Shown here: piece after piece, positions 37,001 through 50,000 of the stretch
Layout of the letters: every line of letters begins with the position of its first letter
How positions within the stretch are numbered: the stretch's first letter is position 1
DNA from: Nymphaea colorata
Lineage: Eukaryota > Streptophyta > Magnoliopsida > Nymphaeales > Nymphaeaceae
Assembly: GCF_008831285.2 (NCBI RefSeq)
Contig: NC_045147.1
Span: 1,944,001-2,008,000, forward strand
DNA length: 64,000 nucleotides
Reading direction: 5' to 3'
Program-made: the position numbers and the translations under genes
The notes under the pieces: generated by a model
Databases searched by the model: none
Told to the model about the DNA's origin: nothing
The model's input: the letters and a program-made list of their open reading frames with translations, nothing else

Positions 37001-40000
37001 GTATAACTACAGGAAGTCTCATGAACAATTCCCTTTTTTCGAAAGAAGCTATCAACAGACTGGCACATATACTCTCGAGCATTGTCAGATCGAAATGTCT
37101 TAACAGATGCTCCATATTGAGTTTCCACATAGGCAATGAAAGTCTCTATGACAGTAGGAACTTCACTACGGTCTTTCAGCAAGTAGACAATAGTGTTACG
37201 AGAATAATCATCTATAAAGGTGATAAAATATTGAAAACCATGACAAGAAGGAATCCCTGCAGGCCCCCACACATCAGAATGAATCATGGAAAATACCTCA
37301 TTAGACCGATGGCTAGACAATGGGTATGAAGCCCTAACATGTTTGGCCAGGTGACAGACATCACAAGACACCATAGTCATATCTAACCTGGAACATATAT
37401 CAGGAAACAACTGTCTAAGAAGGCCAAAAGGCAAGTGTCCAAGGCGCTCATGCCACCGTAGAAGCAACTGAAGGGAGTCCTCTCTATTCTTCGTGGCTTG
37501 GCTGACTGCCGTCATGAGAGCCTGAGCAGCACACATAGGTAAACGATAGAGCCCGTCAGAAGCTAGGCCAATCCCAATCCTCTTCCCTGTCACCAAGTCC
37601 TGCATAACACAGCGATCAACGGAAAATATAAGTTCGCAATTTAACTCCTTCGTGATCTTGCTAACCGACAAGAGATTCAAGGGAATATGAGGAACATGTA
37701 GAGCATTGTGGACTAAGAACTTGTTCAAAAGTGGGAGACTCCCTTTTCCAGCCACAGAGATAGATGAACCATCGGCAAGGGAAACACGATCCTTTCCTGA
37801 TGAAAGCTTATACCCATGAAAGACCTTAGGATCGCCGGTCATGTGGTGAGTAGCGCCACTATCAATGATCCACTCTCCCATACGGCAATCCGCCATAACG
37901 TCTATAGATGAAGAAGCTGCCATAATCACAGATAGTCCAACGGGAGGCACGAGCAGCGATACAACAAGAGAGGCACCGATGACAACAGAGAGCACCAACG
38001 GGCAGTAATATCCTTGGATAGAATCACAAGAACGAGAGAAAAATCAAGTTCTACCTAGAAAGGAACGATAAAGAGAGAGGTAATATCTTCACCGGATTCC
38101 CAATCAGCCCCAAGAGTGAACAGAATGTCGATTGGGGGAAACGATCGTCGATGTCGCTCGACGGAAGCGGTGCCTTCTCTCTCTCGGGCTGCAATCTCCC
38201 ACGGGTAGAGGTTGCGCCACACGTTCTCCTTGCTGGAATCAAGATCCAAGAGGCAAAACCCAACAAGTATCAAGGTATAGAAGTGAATAGGAAATCAACT
38301 TCGAGACGAGGAAAGCCTTCACCCGTAAGACCAATTTAACCCCGGTCTTTTGTAAGGAAAGGGGGATGCGATCGCCGGAGCGCCGGCGGACGTTGAATCA
38401 ATCCTCAAGTTACGCTCCTCTCCTCCTTTACGTCCTCTACCAAGTCACGGACCAGCCACCTCTTCTTGCACGGTGGGCGCCAAACAAAAACAAGAAGATG
38501 GAATCAAAGATCAACCAAGCCATATATTTCAGGTAAGAGGCGGATGCACTTCACCGGATTTGCAAAAGACCCCTAGGAAGTGACGTGAATAGGGGGAGGC
38601 AAGCCTAGGAAGCGCCTAAGCACGCATATCTTCTTTCTTCTCCGGGAAGCAAGACTACGGCGCAAAAGGCAGTGGCGCAAGGGACAACGGTGACGGCGAC
38701 GGTCAACAACACAAGAGCGACGGCGCAAGAGCGACGCCGCAAGAGTGGCTGCGATGGCGATGGCCCAAAGGGTGACACCGACGGCGGCGGAAACAACGAC
38801 GGTGGTATTGGGTACAGCGGCGGCGGTGGCTGCTGCAGCAACGGCGGCGGCAGCGGCGGCAGTGGCAGCGGCAGCGGCGGCGGCGGTGACTGCAGTGGTG
38901 GCGATGGTAGCGGTGAGAGATATTAGGGTTGGAACTTCACAAACCCTAAAAATTTCCCAAACTCGTCGGCTCTGATACCATGTAGAAACATGAACAAGAA
39001 GAGGAAGAGAAACAACGATCACGATGTAACGTGGAAAACCCTCAACAAGAGGGAAAAAACCACGAATGAGGAGGAGCCGGTGCCCACTAGCCTCCAGACT
39101 CTCTCTCTCCTTAGTCTTTCATTCACACAATAAGGATTAGGGTTACACGACTTAAATAATGCCCAACAAGGGCTACAAGTTGGATCGGATACGGATCCGG
39201 ACCTGGTCCCGAGACCCATCTAACATACTTCAACTCATGTAATTGTTAAGTGAATATAATTTTCTCTCTCCTAGGGTTGCGGTTTGCCCCTAGGTCAGAG
39301 CTTTCCCGTGGTTTTTCACCTCTTTCTAAGGTTTTCCACGTATATTGTGTGTGCTTTCTCTGCTCTCTCCTTGTGGTTCGTGTTTCTACATGGTATCAGA
39401 GCCACCGCGTGTGAGATCGTTGGTGTGCAAGTAGTGCTTTTCCGCCGTTCACGTGCCGCCTCCGTTGCCGTTTTCAGCACCGCCGCTGACACTGTTCTCA
39501 GCGCCGCTGCTGTCGTTGTTTCCAGTGTTGACGCCGTCCAGGAACGCCGCCGCCGTCCGGCACCGCCGTCGTTCCCAGCGCCGTCGCCGGTGTGGTTTCT
39601 TTCTTTGCTGCCGTCGTTCCCAGCGTCGTCCTGCCTTGCCGCCGTCGCCGCTCCCAGCGCCGCTGTCGTTATCAGCGCCGCCGTGCCCTGCCGCCGTCGC
39701 CGGTCCCAGCGCCGCCGTTGACTGGGTTATTTCCACTGCCCTCTTTTTCTGTTCTGCCGCCGGCCGGTTGTGACCTTCTTTGGGGATTGCAATGGCTGAC
39801 GCAGTGATTTCCAAGATTGATGATGCCCTGGACACGGGCAGCAATACCAAGGGTGAGAACTTGCCTGTTCATGTCACCTCCATTCGGCTGAACAAGGATA
39901 ACTATCTCTCGTGGTCTGCTGCCCTAGAAATCAGGATTACTAGTCGTGGTCGCCTGCACTATATCACTGGGGAGAAGCCTGCACCTTCTAAAACTAATTC

Positions 40001-43000
40001 GCAATGGCCGACCTGGGCGTTGGAAGATAGTCAGGTTAAAGTATGGATTATTAGTTCGGTTTCCGCAGATATTCAGCCTTTGATCTTGCGTAAATCGACT
40101 GCGTATGATATGTGGACTGTTCTTGCACGTATGTATTTTCGTAAGAAGCGTGTTTTACGTGCATATCAAATCAAACGTAGCATATATGCTCTTAAACAAG
40201 GTGATTTATCTGTTGCCTCCTTCTATGCCGCCCTGAAGACCAAATGGGAGGAACTGGATTATCATGTGAATGATGACTGGAAATGTGGTGTTGATCATGC
40301 CCTGTATTGGGAAAAGGAATGGATGGACCGCATCTTTATCTTCCTTGGAGGCCTGCGTGATGAGTTTGAAACCATTCGGAGCCAGATTCTTAACTGTGAT
40401 GAGATTCCTGGAATCGAAGAGGTGTATGCTCGTATTGAGTCTGAGGAGCAACGGCGCCAGATTATGCATATTGACTCCCATCAGGGGAGTTCTCCAGCAG
40501 CCTTTGTGAGCCATACTTTAGGGACAGGGCAGCGTCCTACTCGACGATGCAGCCATTGCAACAAAGCGGGTCATTCTGTTGATTTTTGTTGGGATCTTCA
40601 TCCTGAGAAGCGTCTCGTCCGAGGTCGTCCTCCTCCTCATCGCCGTGCTCCTTCTGTGCCCGATCCTAGTCCGGGGTCGTCCAATGTTGCCAAATCCAAG
40701 CTCTCCTCAGATCAACTCAGAGAGTTGCAAGCATACATTAGTCGTTTGTCTACCCAGGATTATGCTTCTACTTCTGAGGGGGCTAAGTTAACCCAGGCCC
40801 TGGTTGCTACTAGTGATCAAGGTAATTCCTCTCTCGGTGATTGGATTGTTGACAGTGGGGCTACTCATCATATGACAGGGGACCCTACGATGTTTCAAGA
40901 GTACAAGTTGACCTCTGGGCAGCAGCGTGTGTCTATGGCTGATGGTTCTTCTATCTCTGTGGCTGGAAAAGGGAGTTTATCATTACTGAACAAATATTGT
41001 CTTCATAATGCCCTGCATGTTCCCAATATTCCCGTAAATTTGTTATCTGTCAGCAGTATTACCAAAGAGATAAACTGTAATCTAATTTTCTCTGCTGATT
41101 GTTGTTTCCTGCAGGACTTGGGGACGGGGCAGAAGATTGGGATTGGTTCGGTTATTGATGGTCTCTATAGACTGCCCGTACAAGTTGCTTCTGCTTTGAT
41201 TTCAGCCACCAGTGGACAGTTGCCTGGCGTAGAGGACAGATCCGTCATTATGCGTTGGCACGAGAGACTTGGTCATCTTCCATTCCAATTGCTTAAAAAG
41301 TTGTTTCCTAGGATGTTTCATTCTGTTTCTTTGGACACCTTCGCCTGTGAAGTGTGTCAGTTGTCTAAGCATGTTAGGGCCTCGTACCCTATCTCATTCA
41401 ATAAAGCCAACCGTCCTTTTGCTTTGGTTCACTCTGATGTTTGGGGTCCTTCGGGAGTACCCACTTGTCGTGGCTTTCACTATTTCATGACTCTTATTGA
41501 TGACTACTCCCGATGTACGTTCGTGTATCTGTTGAAAGAACGTAGTGAAGTTCCCGACATTGTCAAAAACTTTGTGGCATTTGTTGAAACTCAATTCCAG
41601 ACCCCTGTTCAGACCCTTCGTACTGACAATGCTCGAGAGTATGTCTCCCATTCCCTTGATGACTTCCTGCGAAGCAAGGGTATTATACATGAAACATCTT
41701 GTAGCTACACACCTCCTCAAAATGGCGTGGCTGAAAGGAAGAATCGTCATTTGTTAAATGTCACCCGGGCCATTATGTTTCAACGTCATGTCCCTAAGCG
41801 GTACTGGGGTGATGCACTTCTCACTAGTGCTCATCTCATTAACCGTATGCCTACTCGTGTGTTGAATGGTCATTCCCCTTATTCTGTTTTGTGCCCTACT
41901 CAGAATCCCTGGCCTTTGACCCATTGGGTGTTTGGGTGTGTTTGCTTTGTCCATGACCATAGTCCCACTCTCAAGAAACTTGATCCTCGGTCCATCAAAG
42001 CGGTCTTTTTGGGGTATTCCTCCACTCAGAAGGGATACAAGTGTGTTGACCCTAGCACTTCTAGAGTATATGTCTCCAGGGATGTTACCTTTCATGAACG
42101 CATACTTTCCTGCGAATCCTCTTCAGGGGGAGTGTCTAGGTGACAGATGGAAAGAGTATTCTTCGCATCAGTTGATTCAGTTCATGGATTTCTTGGATTA
42201 TACGGTTAGTTCTCCAAGTGTGAAAGACGTTGTCAGTAAGGACAGAGACAGTCAGATGGAGGGGGGCCCTGTGGAAGAACAGTCTCGAGGTCACCTATTT
42301 GGTCAGGTTTACAGCAGAAAGAAGGATGTGATGGAAGACGTTGATGTTACCAATCCCAATCTTCCCAATCTTGTGACCTCCCCGAATGATCCAAGTCCAA
42401 TGAATGAAGAACTTCCCATAGCCCTGCGCAAGGGCACCAGGTCATGTACTTCTCATCCTATTCAGAGATTTGTTTCATATGCAAAACTCAGTAAAGACTA
42501 CAAGTGCTTTGTTTCCTCTTTATCTATGGCTGTTATTCCCAGGTCAGTGGAAGATGCCAGGAAGGATCCTAAATGGCTACAGGCTATGACAGAGGAGATG
42601 GACGCCCTGGAAAAGAACAATACGTGGGAGGTTGTTGATATCCCCAAGGGAACTCACTTAGTTGGTTCCAAGTGGGTGTTTAATGTGAAGTACAAACCTG
42701 ATGGCACTGTAGAACGCTATAAAGCTCGTCTTGTTGCTAAAAGGTTTAGCCATGAATATGGGATTGACTATCTTGAGACGTTTGCTCCCGTGGCGAAACT
42801 GAAGACCGTAAGGGTCATCTTAGCTCTTGCAGTGCAAAAGACGTGGAGCATGGACCAACTGGATGTCAAGAACGCCTTCTTGAATGGTCACCTTGAGGAA
42901 GAAGTCTATATGAGCATGCCGCCTGGATATGCTCGGAACGGGAAGTGTTGCTATCTCAAGAAAGCTTTGTATGGTCTCAAGCAGTCTCCTATAGCTTGGT

Positions 43001-46000
43001 TTGAAAGACTAAGGGTTGTTATGAAGACTAATGGGTATAAATAGGGAAATGGTGATCACACCCTCTTCATCAAGCAGAGAAATGGTCTGGTGAGCCTTCT
43101 ACTTGTATATGTTGATGATATGATTGTCACAGGTGACGACAAAAGGGAAAAAAGGAAGATGAAAGAAACGTTAGCTGCAGAATTCGATCTCAAAGATCTG
43201 GGTAAACTAAGGTATTTCTTGGGAATTGAGATCGCGCGATCTGAGACTGGGCTTGTTATGAACCAAAGAAAATACACTTTGGATCTTCTGAAAGAAACAA
43301 GTAAACTGGGATGCAGGCCCTTTCTTACCCCAATGGAGTCTGGCACAAGGATAAGTATCAAATCTGGGACTATCTTGGATGAGGAAGGAAAATGGAGGTA
43401 TCAGCGGCTGGTTGGTAAACTTATTTATCTCACTCTTACTCGCCCAGATATTACGTATGCTGTGGGTGTGTTAAGTCAGTTTATGCATGCCCCTACTGAT
43501 TGTCATTGGAAAAGTGCTGAAAGAGTATTGGGATACTTAAAGAATCACCCAGGGAAAGGACTGCTCTACACTCGACAAGATCGACTAAGCATTGAAGGAT
43601 ACTCTGACGCCGACTGGGCAGGATGCACAGATAATAGGAGGTCTACCATAGGATACTGCATCTTTCTTGGAGGTAACCTTGTGGTCTGGAGAAGTAAACG
43701 ACAAGAAGTTTGTTCCAGGTCCAGTGCTGAGGCTGAATACAGGGCGGTTGCTATGGGGGTTACAGAGATGTTATGGCTCAAAATTCTTTTAGCAGATATT
43801 GGGGTTAAAATGGAAGAGAAGATGAGGATGTATTGTGACAACAAGTCTGCTATTAACTTGGCAAATAATCCGGTCATGCATGACAGGACCAAACATGTGG
43901 AGATCGATCGCCACTTCATACGGGAATGCATAGATTCAAAGGAGTTGATTCTGCCCTATATGAAGTCTGAAGATCAAGTTGCGGATGTCTTAACTAAGTC
44001 TTTATGTACATCTCAATTTGAGAAAAATGTTAGCAAGCTTGGCATGTTTGATATGTATGCCAAGCTTGAGGGGGAGTGTTAGAATATATTGTAATGGGGA
44101 ACCGGGTCCATATCTGGACCCGGTCCTATGGGGCACGGATACCGAGGTGGGCTCGGTACCCTAGGCGGCACTCTTTCTCTCCCTCCTATATATTCTTCAC
44201 TTACATGTAATTGTTGAGTTAAGTGAATATAATTTTCTCTCTCCTAGGGTTGCGGTTTGCCCCTAGGTCAGAGCTTTCCCGTGGTTTTTCACCTCTTTCT
44301 GAGGTTTTCCACGTATATTGTGTGTGCTTTCTCTGCTCTCTCCTTGTCGTTCGTGTTTCTACAGAGTCAATTACCATGGCCTGGCATATCTGATGCCAGA
44401 GGTATTCATTGTTGCCTGGTGCAATTGAGTCTGGTGTGATCGAGGTCTTTGTGCAAACCAATTTCCCATCTGCTCTGCTAGTTGGTTGGGGGCGGGGACA
44501 ACAAGAGAACTATCAAGATATTTGTATTTCTTGCATCATACCTCCAGTTTTCTAGTGTTGAACTTTGATTTGTTAACAAGCCAAACACCTTAACATGTAC
44601 TCGAGCATGAACCTTTTCATGGTTGACCACCAAAATTCCCTTAACATCTTGATACAAGTTTACAACTTAGTATTGGGAGGATGTATAATACACCTATAAT
44701 TTACAAAACAGACCTTTTGGATTTATAAGGATACTTTGTCATAATTTACTAAAACTATTTTTTAGAAACTTGACAAAAACATATATATATCATTGCCACA
44801 AATATTGTCTTTTCTATAAAAGGCAAAAAAATGAGAAATAGAGAAAAACATGCAAAGCTGCAATATGTTGAAAATATCCTATGTAGCCAGGTTGTCTTTT
44901 TTCTAATTGTGTCGCTAAAAACTGTCACAAACGGTGCATTTGTGATGACACTGCTTGGCCCTGCTTTTTAGCGACAGAATGCATCTTTTGCGACACAGAA
45001 TAGAAAAACGAGGATACAGCCGTACGTGCACACGCGCACACACGTCTATATATATATATATATATAGATTTTAAATGGACAAAACAATATAGAAAGTTAT
45101 ATTAAAAAAATTAAGTTGCTGGAAAAATCACTGGAAAATTGTTGGTCGCCGGAAGATCCTACTGAACAGGTGGAGTTAGATCACATAGAACATGAACAGC
45201 CCTTTAGTGTCTATCAAGGGCTCTTCATTTCCATTGTATATATATGATGGATTAAAAGAAAACCTAATTAGTGGATAAAAAAGGGCTTGGTTAACTTTGA
45301 CCTAGTAAAAAAAGGATGAATACAGCCATGACAGCTTTGATGCACCCGACACGGGTTTGGTCTTGTCCAAGCCGTGTCCAAGGGTGTCCCATACCCATAC
45401 TTGTGTCATACCCGTCGACATGGGAACCTCACCCAAATGAAGAACCCGTGTGATGGAGCTTTTGAATACTATCCTGAGTCTATCTCTTTATTCCAGTTTC
45501 AATGGTAAATGATGAACATTGAATTATGAAATGACAAAAATAAACTCAATGTATGTATGAATAATATATCTTGCTGCATCCACACCCAAATTATTCTTAA
45601 GAGAACTCTTGCACCTCCACCATCAGTCAGCGCTCATGTGTCGTAGCCCAAAAATAACCCAAAAAGGTAGAGGTTGCAATAAAATAAATTTCAAAACTCC
45701 TTTTATTTTCAGCTGAATTCTTGATAAACTTTCTTGAACCTTGTAAAGTTTGTTCACAATGGAACAATGTCAAGGGTCTTTGCATCTGATTAATTCTGAT
45801 AATTGATTAGTGACAACCACCTAAGAAGTATAATTAGTTTCATGTTTTTTATTTCAGTGATGGTCAGTGCTAATTAAACTATATGCGTCCAGGTGTGACG
45901 CATATGCTTCAAAAAATTTTCAGAGGAGAACTTTTCCTTGCTTCTTTTCCCACTTTTCATTGGCAACAATTAAGTCCTTCCATTATACATCACAGTCACA

Positions 46001-47001
46001 CTACAACTGCCGTGTTCACATGCTGTTATATATTGTTGTGTCTGTAATTATCTGTTCAATATACAACATAGAATTAATTACATACATTTCCATGCTTATT
46101 TTCCATATTGTGTACTGTATATATATGGCCAGCCGTACCTGTGATTTTGAATTTTGTTCTTACCTGTACCAGTATCTGCACCCGCACTGGAACCCGTGCC
46201 CATACCCATGTGACATAGCCTTCTCTCTCTTTCTCTGTCTGATAGGCTGATCATTCACAATGTTTCAGGCATATGCTGAACACAAAACGGCACATACAAT
46301 ACAGTACTAAGGGGCACAAGACCTGTGTTGGCAAACAAATGAAGTGCTTATAGAATGAGCATTTTCTGAAAAAACAAAACGCTTGTTCTCAAGTATTCAT
46401 CTGCTTAAGCCTTTAATGGCCTTGTTCTCATAAGGCTTGGCGTGGCTCTTTTTGGTCTTTGCCATTGTTCTCTCTCTTTTATGGTCACGAGGCCCTCTCT
46501 CTCTCTCTCTTGAACACCTGTGAGAATAGGAATGATTTAGAAGAGTCAGGTTATGGTTTAGTAATGGTCCTGCCAATGGTCCTTGGCTTTAGCATATATT
46601 GTTCTTTTAAATTTTTAGGTTTAATAATGAATTCATAATTATAATTAAAAATAATTAAAATATATACACATCTCTCTTAATTTAACAAAAGAAATCATTT
46701 TATGCATTGTTTTTATACTGTTCTTTTTTTTATATATTTTTAGTTTAGTTTTTCAAAAAATTTATTATTTTTGTGGATATGATATCTTTTATAATGTTAG
46801 TCCTGAACCTACACCTCAATGCTTTGAGGCCTATGCCTTGTGTCATGACAGGCTCAACGCCACTTCGCTTCATCGCATTTAACAACATTGGTGATGATAA
46901 GTATGCTCTAGTGTCATCATGAGTATGGTCTTTACTCCCTATGAGCAAGATGAAACAAAAGAAGATGAAGGGAAGGGGAGTAGAAGCAGAAAAAGGAAAA
47001 C

Positions 47002-47049
<48 letters not shown>

Positions 47050-50000
47050 AACGTGAGTCTCTGAGAAGGTTGGTAAAACAAATAGGAAAAAGTCACTTCT
47101 TAGAGGAAAAAACCACTTTTAAAAAAACATCTCTTTCCAAAAATTAATGACTGAGGTGATAGATTGTTGGTGGATAGGCTGCAGAATTATAGACATATAG
47201 ATCTGCAAATGATGGGTATGAGGGTCTCATTCAGGATTGGTCCAAACTCCAGTTCTGCTGATTGTTTTGGCACTTTTTTGAATAGTTTACCGAGTAACCA
47301 AGAATTCAAATGGGTACCTGGCTATTGTCCACTCCTAGTTCCACTTACATGATGAACTTGTTTTTTTTTTTTCTTTCCCGAGTTATCTAATGCCTGACAA
47401 TGTTCCAGTCTCCAAGGTGGTAGTAATCAGTACTGGTGCCTTTAATTTATGTGGCTACATCCTGCTAGACTTAGGGTATTAGTCTTCTATTAAAAAATCT
47501 ATCTACTTTCCTTTGGATACCAGATGAGCAGAAGTTACGAGCACTGGAGTTGAGCTCTTGGCAGTTACTGAGATTAGTGCAAACACACTTTCCAAAATTG
47601 CCATGTGGTGGTCATCTGTGCTCTGAATCTATACAAGAAGATACTGGTGACTGTGATGATAGTTTTGAGGCAAAGATATGTTGCCTCTTCAGAAAAGCTG
47701 CTGTTCTACATCGGTCCTGGAAATCTCTAAATGTATCAGCGTAAGGGATCACTTGGATTAAATACTTCAATAATTTGGAAGTATCTGTGATTATAATGAT
47801 TTGTGCTCATGCAGTGCAGACAGTTCTAGAGTCCAACATGCTTCTGCTGCATATTTTCAATTTCTACGGGTTTCATCTGAATGGTTGTCAAGGAAAACAA
47901 CAGATGTAAGTGCAAATTTACATATGTAATGTCTATGTATATTACTAACAGTTACTGAAATCAAGTGCTTCAATGTGCAGAAACCACTCAAAACTCTTGG
48001 TTCCGGAATTTTTGTAATGGTTGTATCGTCCTCAATTCTGTTCATTCTTTTAATCAAATTATGCAATGAATCCACTCTGCAAACGCTGAACTGTTGCTCA
48101 CAGGAAAGCGATTATTGCAAGGGGCGGTTGGTTGAGAGCTTCACTGCTATTGGAATCCTGATACATGTTTTCTCTCTAGGAGCTAGCTCCATGGTTGAGG
48201 AGGAACAGTACATTTGGCATTTTCTTACTTCGACTTTGTATATTCTCTTTCTCCATAGAGCAGTCCAATTTCTCCCAGGCAGAACTGCCCCATTTATTGA
48301 GAATCAACGCCATACTTTTGACAGTAACAACTACTTTGCTTGGTTCTTTAAGAGCCACTTGCTGCCATGGTTGTATGCAAATGAGGTTTTTCAGATACTT
48401 CTTATTATAATGGTACTAATTTCTGGTAGGGTTTTGAGGGGTTGGCACCAAGGTGGTGTAAACTGGGCCAGTCTTCCAGATATTTCAAAGTGGCTTGAGC
48501 AAAGGAGCACATTTGCTGTTCGACTCGTTGAGACTGTCTCTATGGTTTTGCTGGTCATTTTGGGCTCATTTTGTTATTCTAGAGTTAAACTAAGAACACC
48601 TTTTTTTGGTTTAGTTCGTCTACTAGTTTATGTATCTGGATTATTAGTTTTATTATGTAAAGCATCTTATGAGAAGCAAACATCAATAGGCTCCCATCAC
48701 TGGGGAACATTTATTGCACAGGTCATTTATGCAACTGTTATTTCAGTTACGCTGGTCATGGCATTGGTTTCACCGTGGACCATACCAATTGCCAACCGAG
48801 GAACTTCCTTGGGTCCATCGTCTACTACTTTGCCAGGTCTGCCTGCTTGGTTTCATCATGTTGCAGCCAAAGATTGTCTTTACTCAATTGGATGCACATT
48901 TGTTATCTATTGGTGCCTCCTGCAGCTGTTGCTTCAACAACCAGAAAATTCAGGGCCAATATTGTTGTTGCTTTCACAATTGTTGGCAAGCATAAACTAC
49001 TTCTCAACGGCTGGAACACATAATAAAAGATGGATTGAGGTATGTCTCATTTTGTTGAATTTCTTCCTTGATTATGTGAAAAATGAAAGTTTTTCTTGCT
49101 TTATGCAAATGAGAGATCTCCCAAGAAATCTCAATTGATTTATCACACATGCTGTCAACCGTATAAAATCGGAATATAATGATAATGAGATTTTTATATC
49201 CCTTAATGCATAAAAAGATGCATGGCTATTACCTATGTTGTTAAAAGTGCTAGGTGGACCGTGGATCCTCCGCAATGAGCAGAGTTCAAAGGGTAATTTA
49301 CTAAATGTGGGTAGGCTGGCCTGGGCACTCTAAGTGGTACAAGAAAAAAAGGAACATATAGAAACTAATCAAATGTAACACTGATTTTATTATATATATA
49401 GTCACATATAAGCACAATACATATTACATTCACATAAAGATTCTTAAGGTAATACTATATATATTTATGTTAAGACTACATTGTCAAAAATATTAGGCAC
49501 TGCCTAAGATTAAATGAGCTAGAGCTCAGGTAGGACTAGGCACACTTAATGGTCGCCTCCTGAAAAAGGAAAACCAATAAAGTGCAATACTGACTGCTAA
49601 AATTGACAGTGAAACCCAACCGTTTTTATTAAAGTGCCTGTAACTATCAACTTATAACGGTGAAAAAAAAATTAAAATGCACAATAACAAAACATATTGA
49701 ACATTTTATAACATGATAATGAATTTAATTAGAAGTTTGAAACATCAAATTTAATGAAGTCGGTACTACAAGTTATGTGGCATAAGAAAAAAGCTCGCAA
49801 GTCAACATCAGTATTTTTCAATGTTATAAAGCATGCAAAACTTGTATTATTTCCTGAATGCCAACTGTTAACTTTCTAATACTAATTTCTAAAACAATAA
49901 AACCTAAAATTCATAATTTAATTAAAAAAGGGGAACACAACTCCTTTATAATCATAGCTTTTATGTTAAACGTTACTTGCTGTAAGATTGTCTTCTATTA

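Larger units (their letters stand above)
28846..39235 (-). mobile_element. Copia element B (middle of nest), gag missing
   Basis: Inserted in the 5' LTR of C with TSD CATGT (28841-28845 and 39236-39240). LTRs are 28846-29094 and 38981-39235. The PBS (inverse of GCTCTGATACCA) is at 38969-38980 and the polypurine tract faces 29095. Excluding element A it is about 4.9 kb. On the minus strand it encodes protease, integrase, RT and RNase H but has no recognisable gag. The last base of the right LTR is T instead of A. Confidence 0.93.
28714..44363 (+). mobile_element. Copia element C (outermost of nest)
   Basis: The 5' LTR is 28714-28845 continued at 39241-39390; internal region 39391-44076; 3' LTR 44077-44363; perfect TSD GAGTC at 28709-28713 and 44364-44368. 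Removing element B gives about 5.26 kb, a normal Copia size. PBS TGGTATCAGAGCC at 39391; polypurine tract CTTGAGGGGGAG before the 3' LTR. Domain order gag-protease-integrase-RT-RNase H identifies Ty1/Copia. By hand count the LTRs differ by about 7 substitutions and a 5-bp indel. Confidence 0.95.
25639..47523 (+). other. PIGG intron 11, 21.9 kb
   Basis: Contains hAT-like copy 2, a second hAT MITE, an LTR fragment and a three-level Copia nest (28714-44363). Its last 3 kb (44369-47523) have a small MITE, microsatellites and otherwise plain AT-rich DNA. Flanking exons join in phase through a split Asp codon. Confidence 0.9.
44369..47523 (+). other. Right part of PIGG intron 11
   Basis: AT-rich intron with TA and GA microsatellites, one small MITE (44905-45002) and a short ACCC-rich repeat at about 45340-45440 and 46140-46220. 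No supported gene. Confidence 0.7.

Noticed and set aside
38573-39022. Long Ala/Gly/Arg-rich frames in the Copia B leader
   Set aside because: Produced by CCG/GCA triplet repeats on both strands at once; no family resemblance.
39284-39850. Overlapping Pro/Ser/Arg-rich frames before Copia C gag
   Set aside because: Low-complexity GC-rich leader; the real gag starts at 39792.
47164-47352. Open frame just before PIGG exon 12
   Set aside because: It does not match the family and is not needed: exon 11 and exon 12 join through a split Asp codon.
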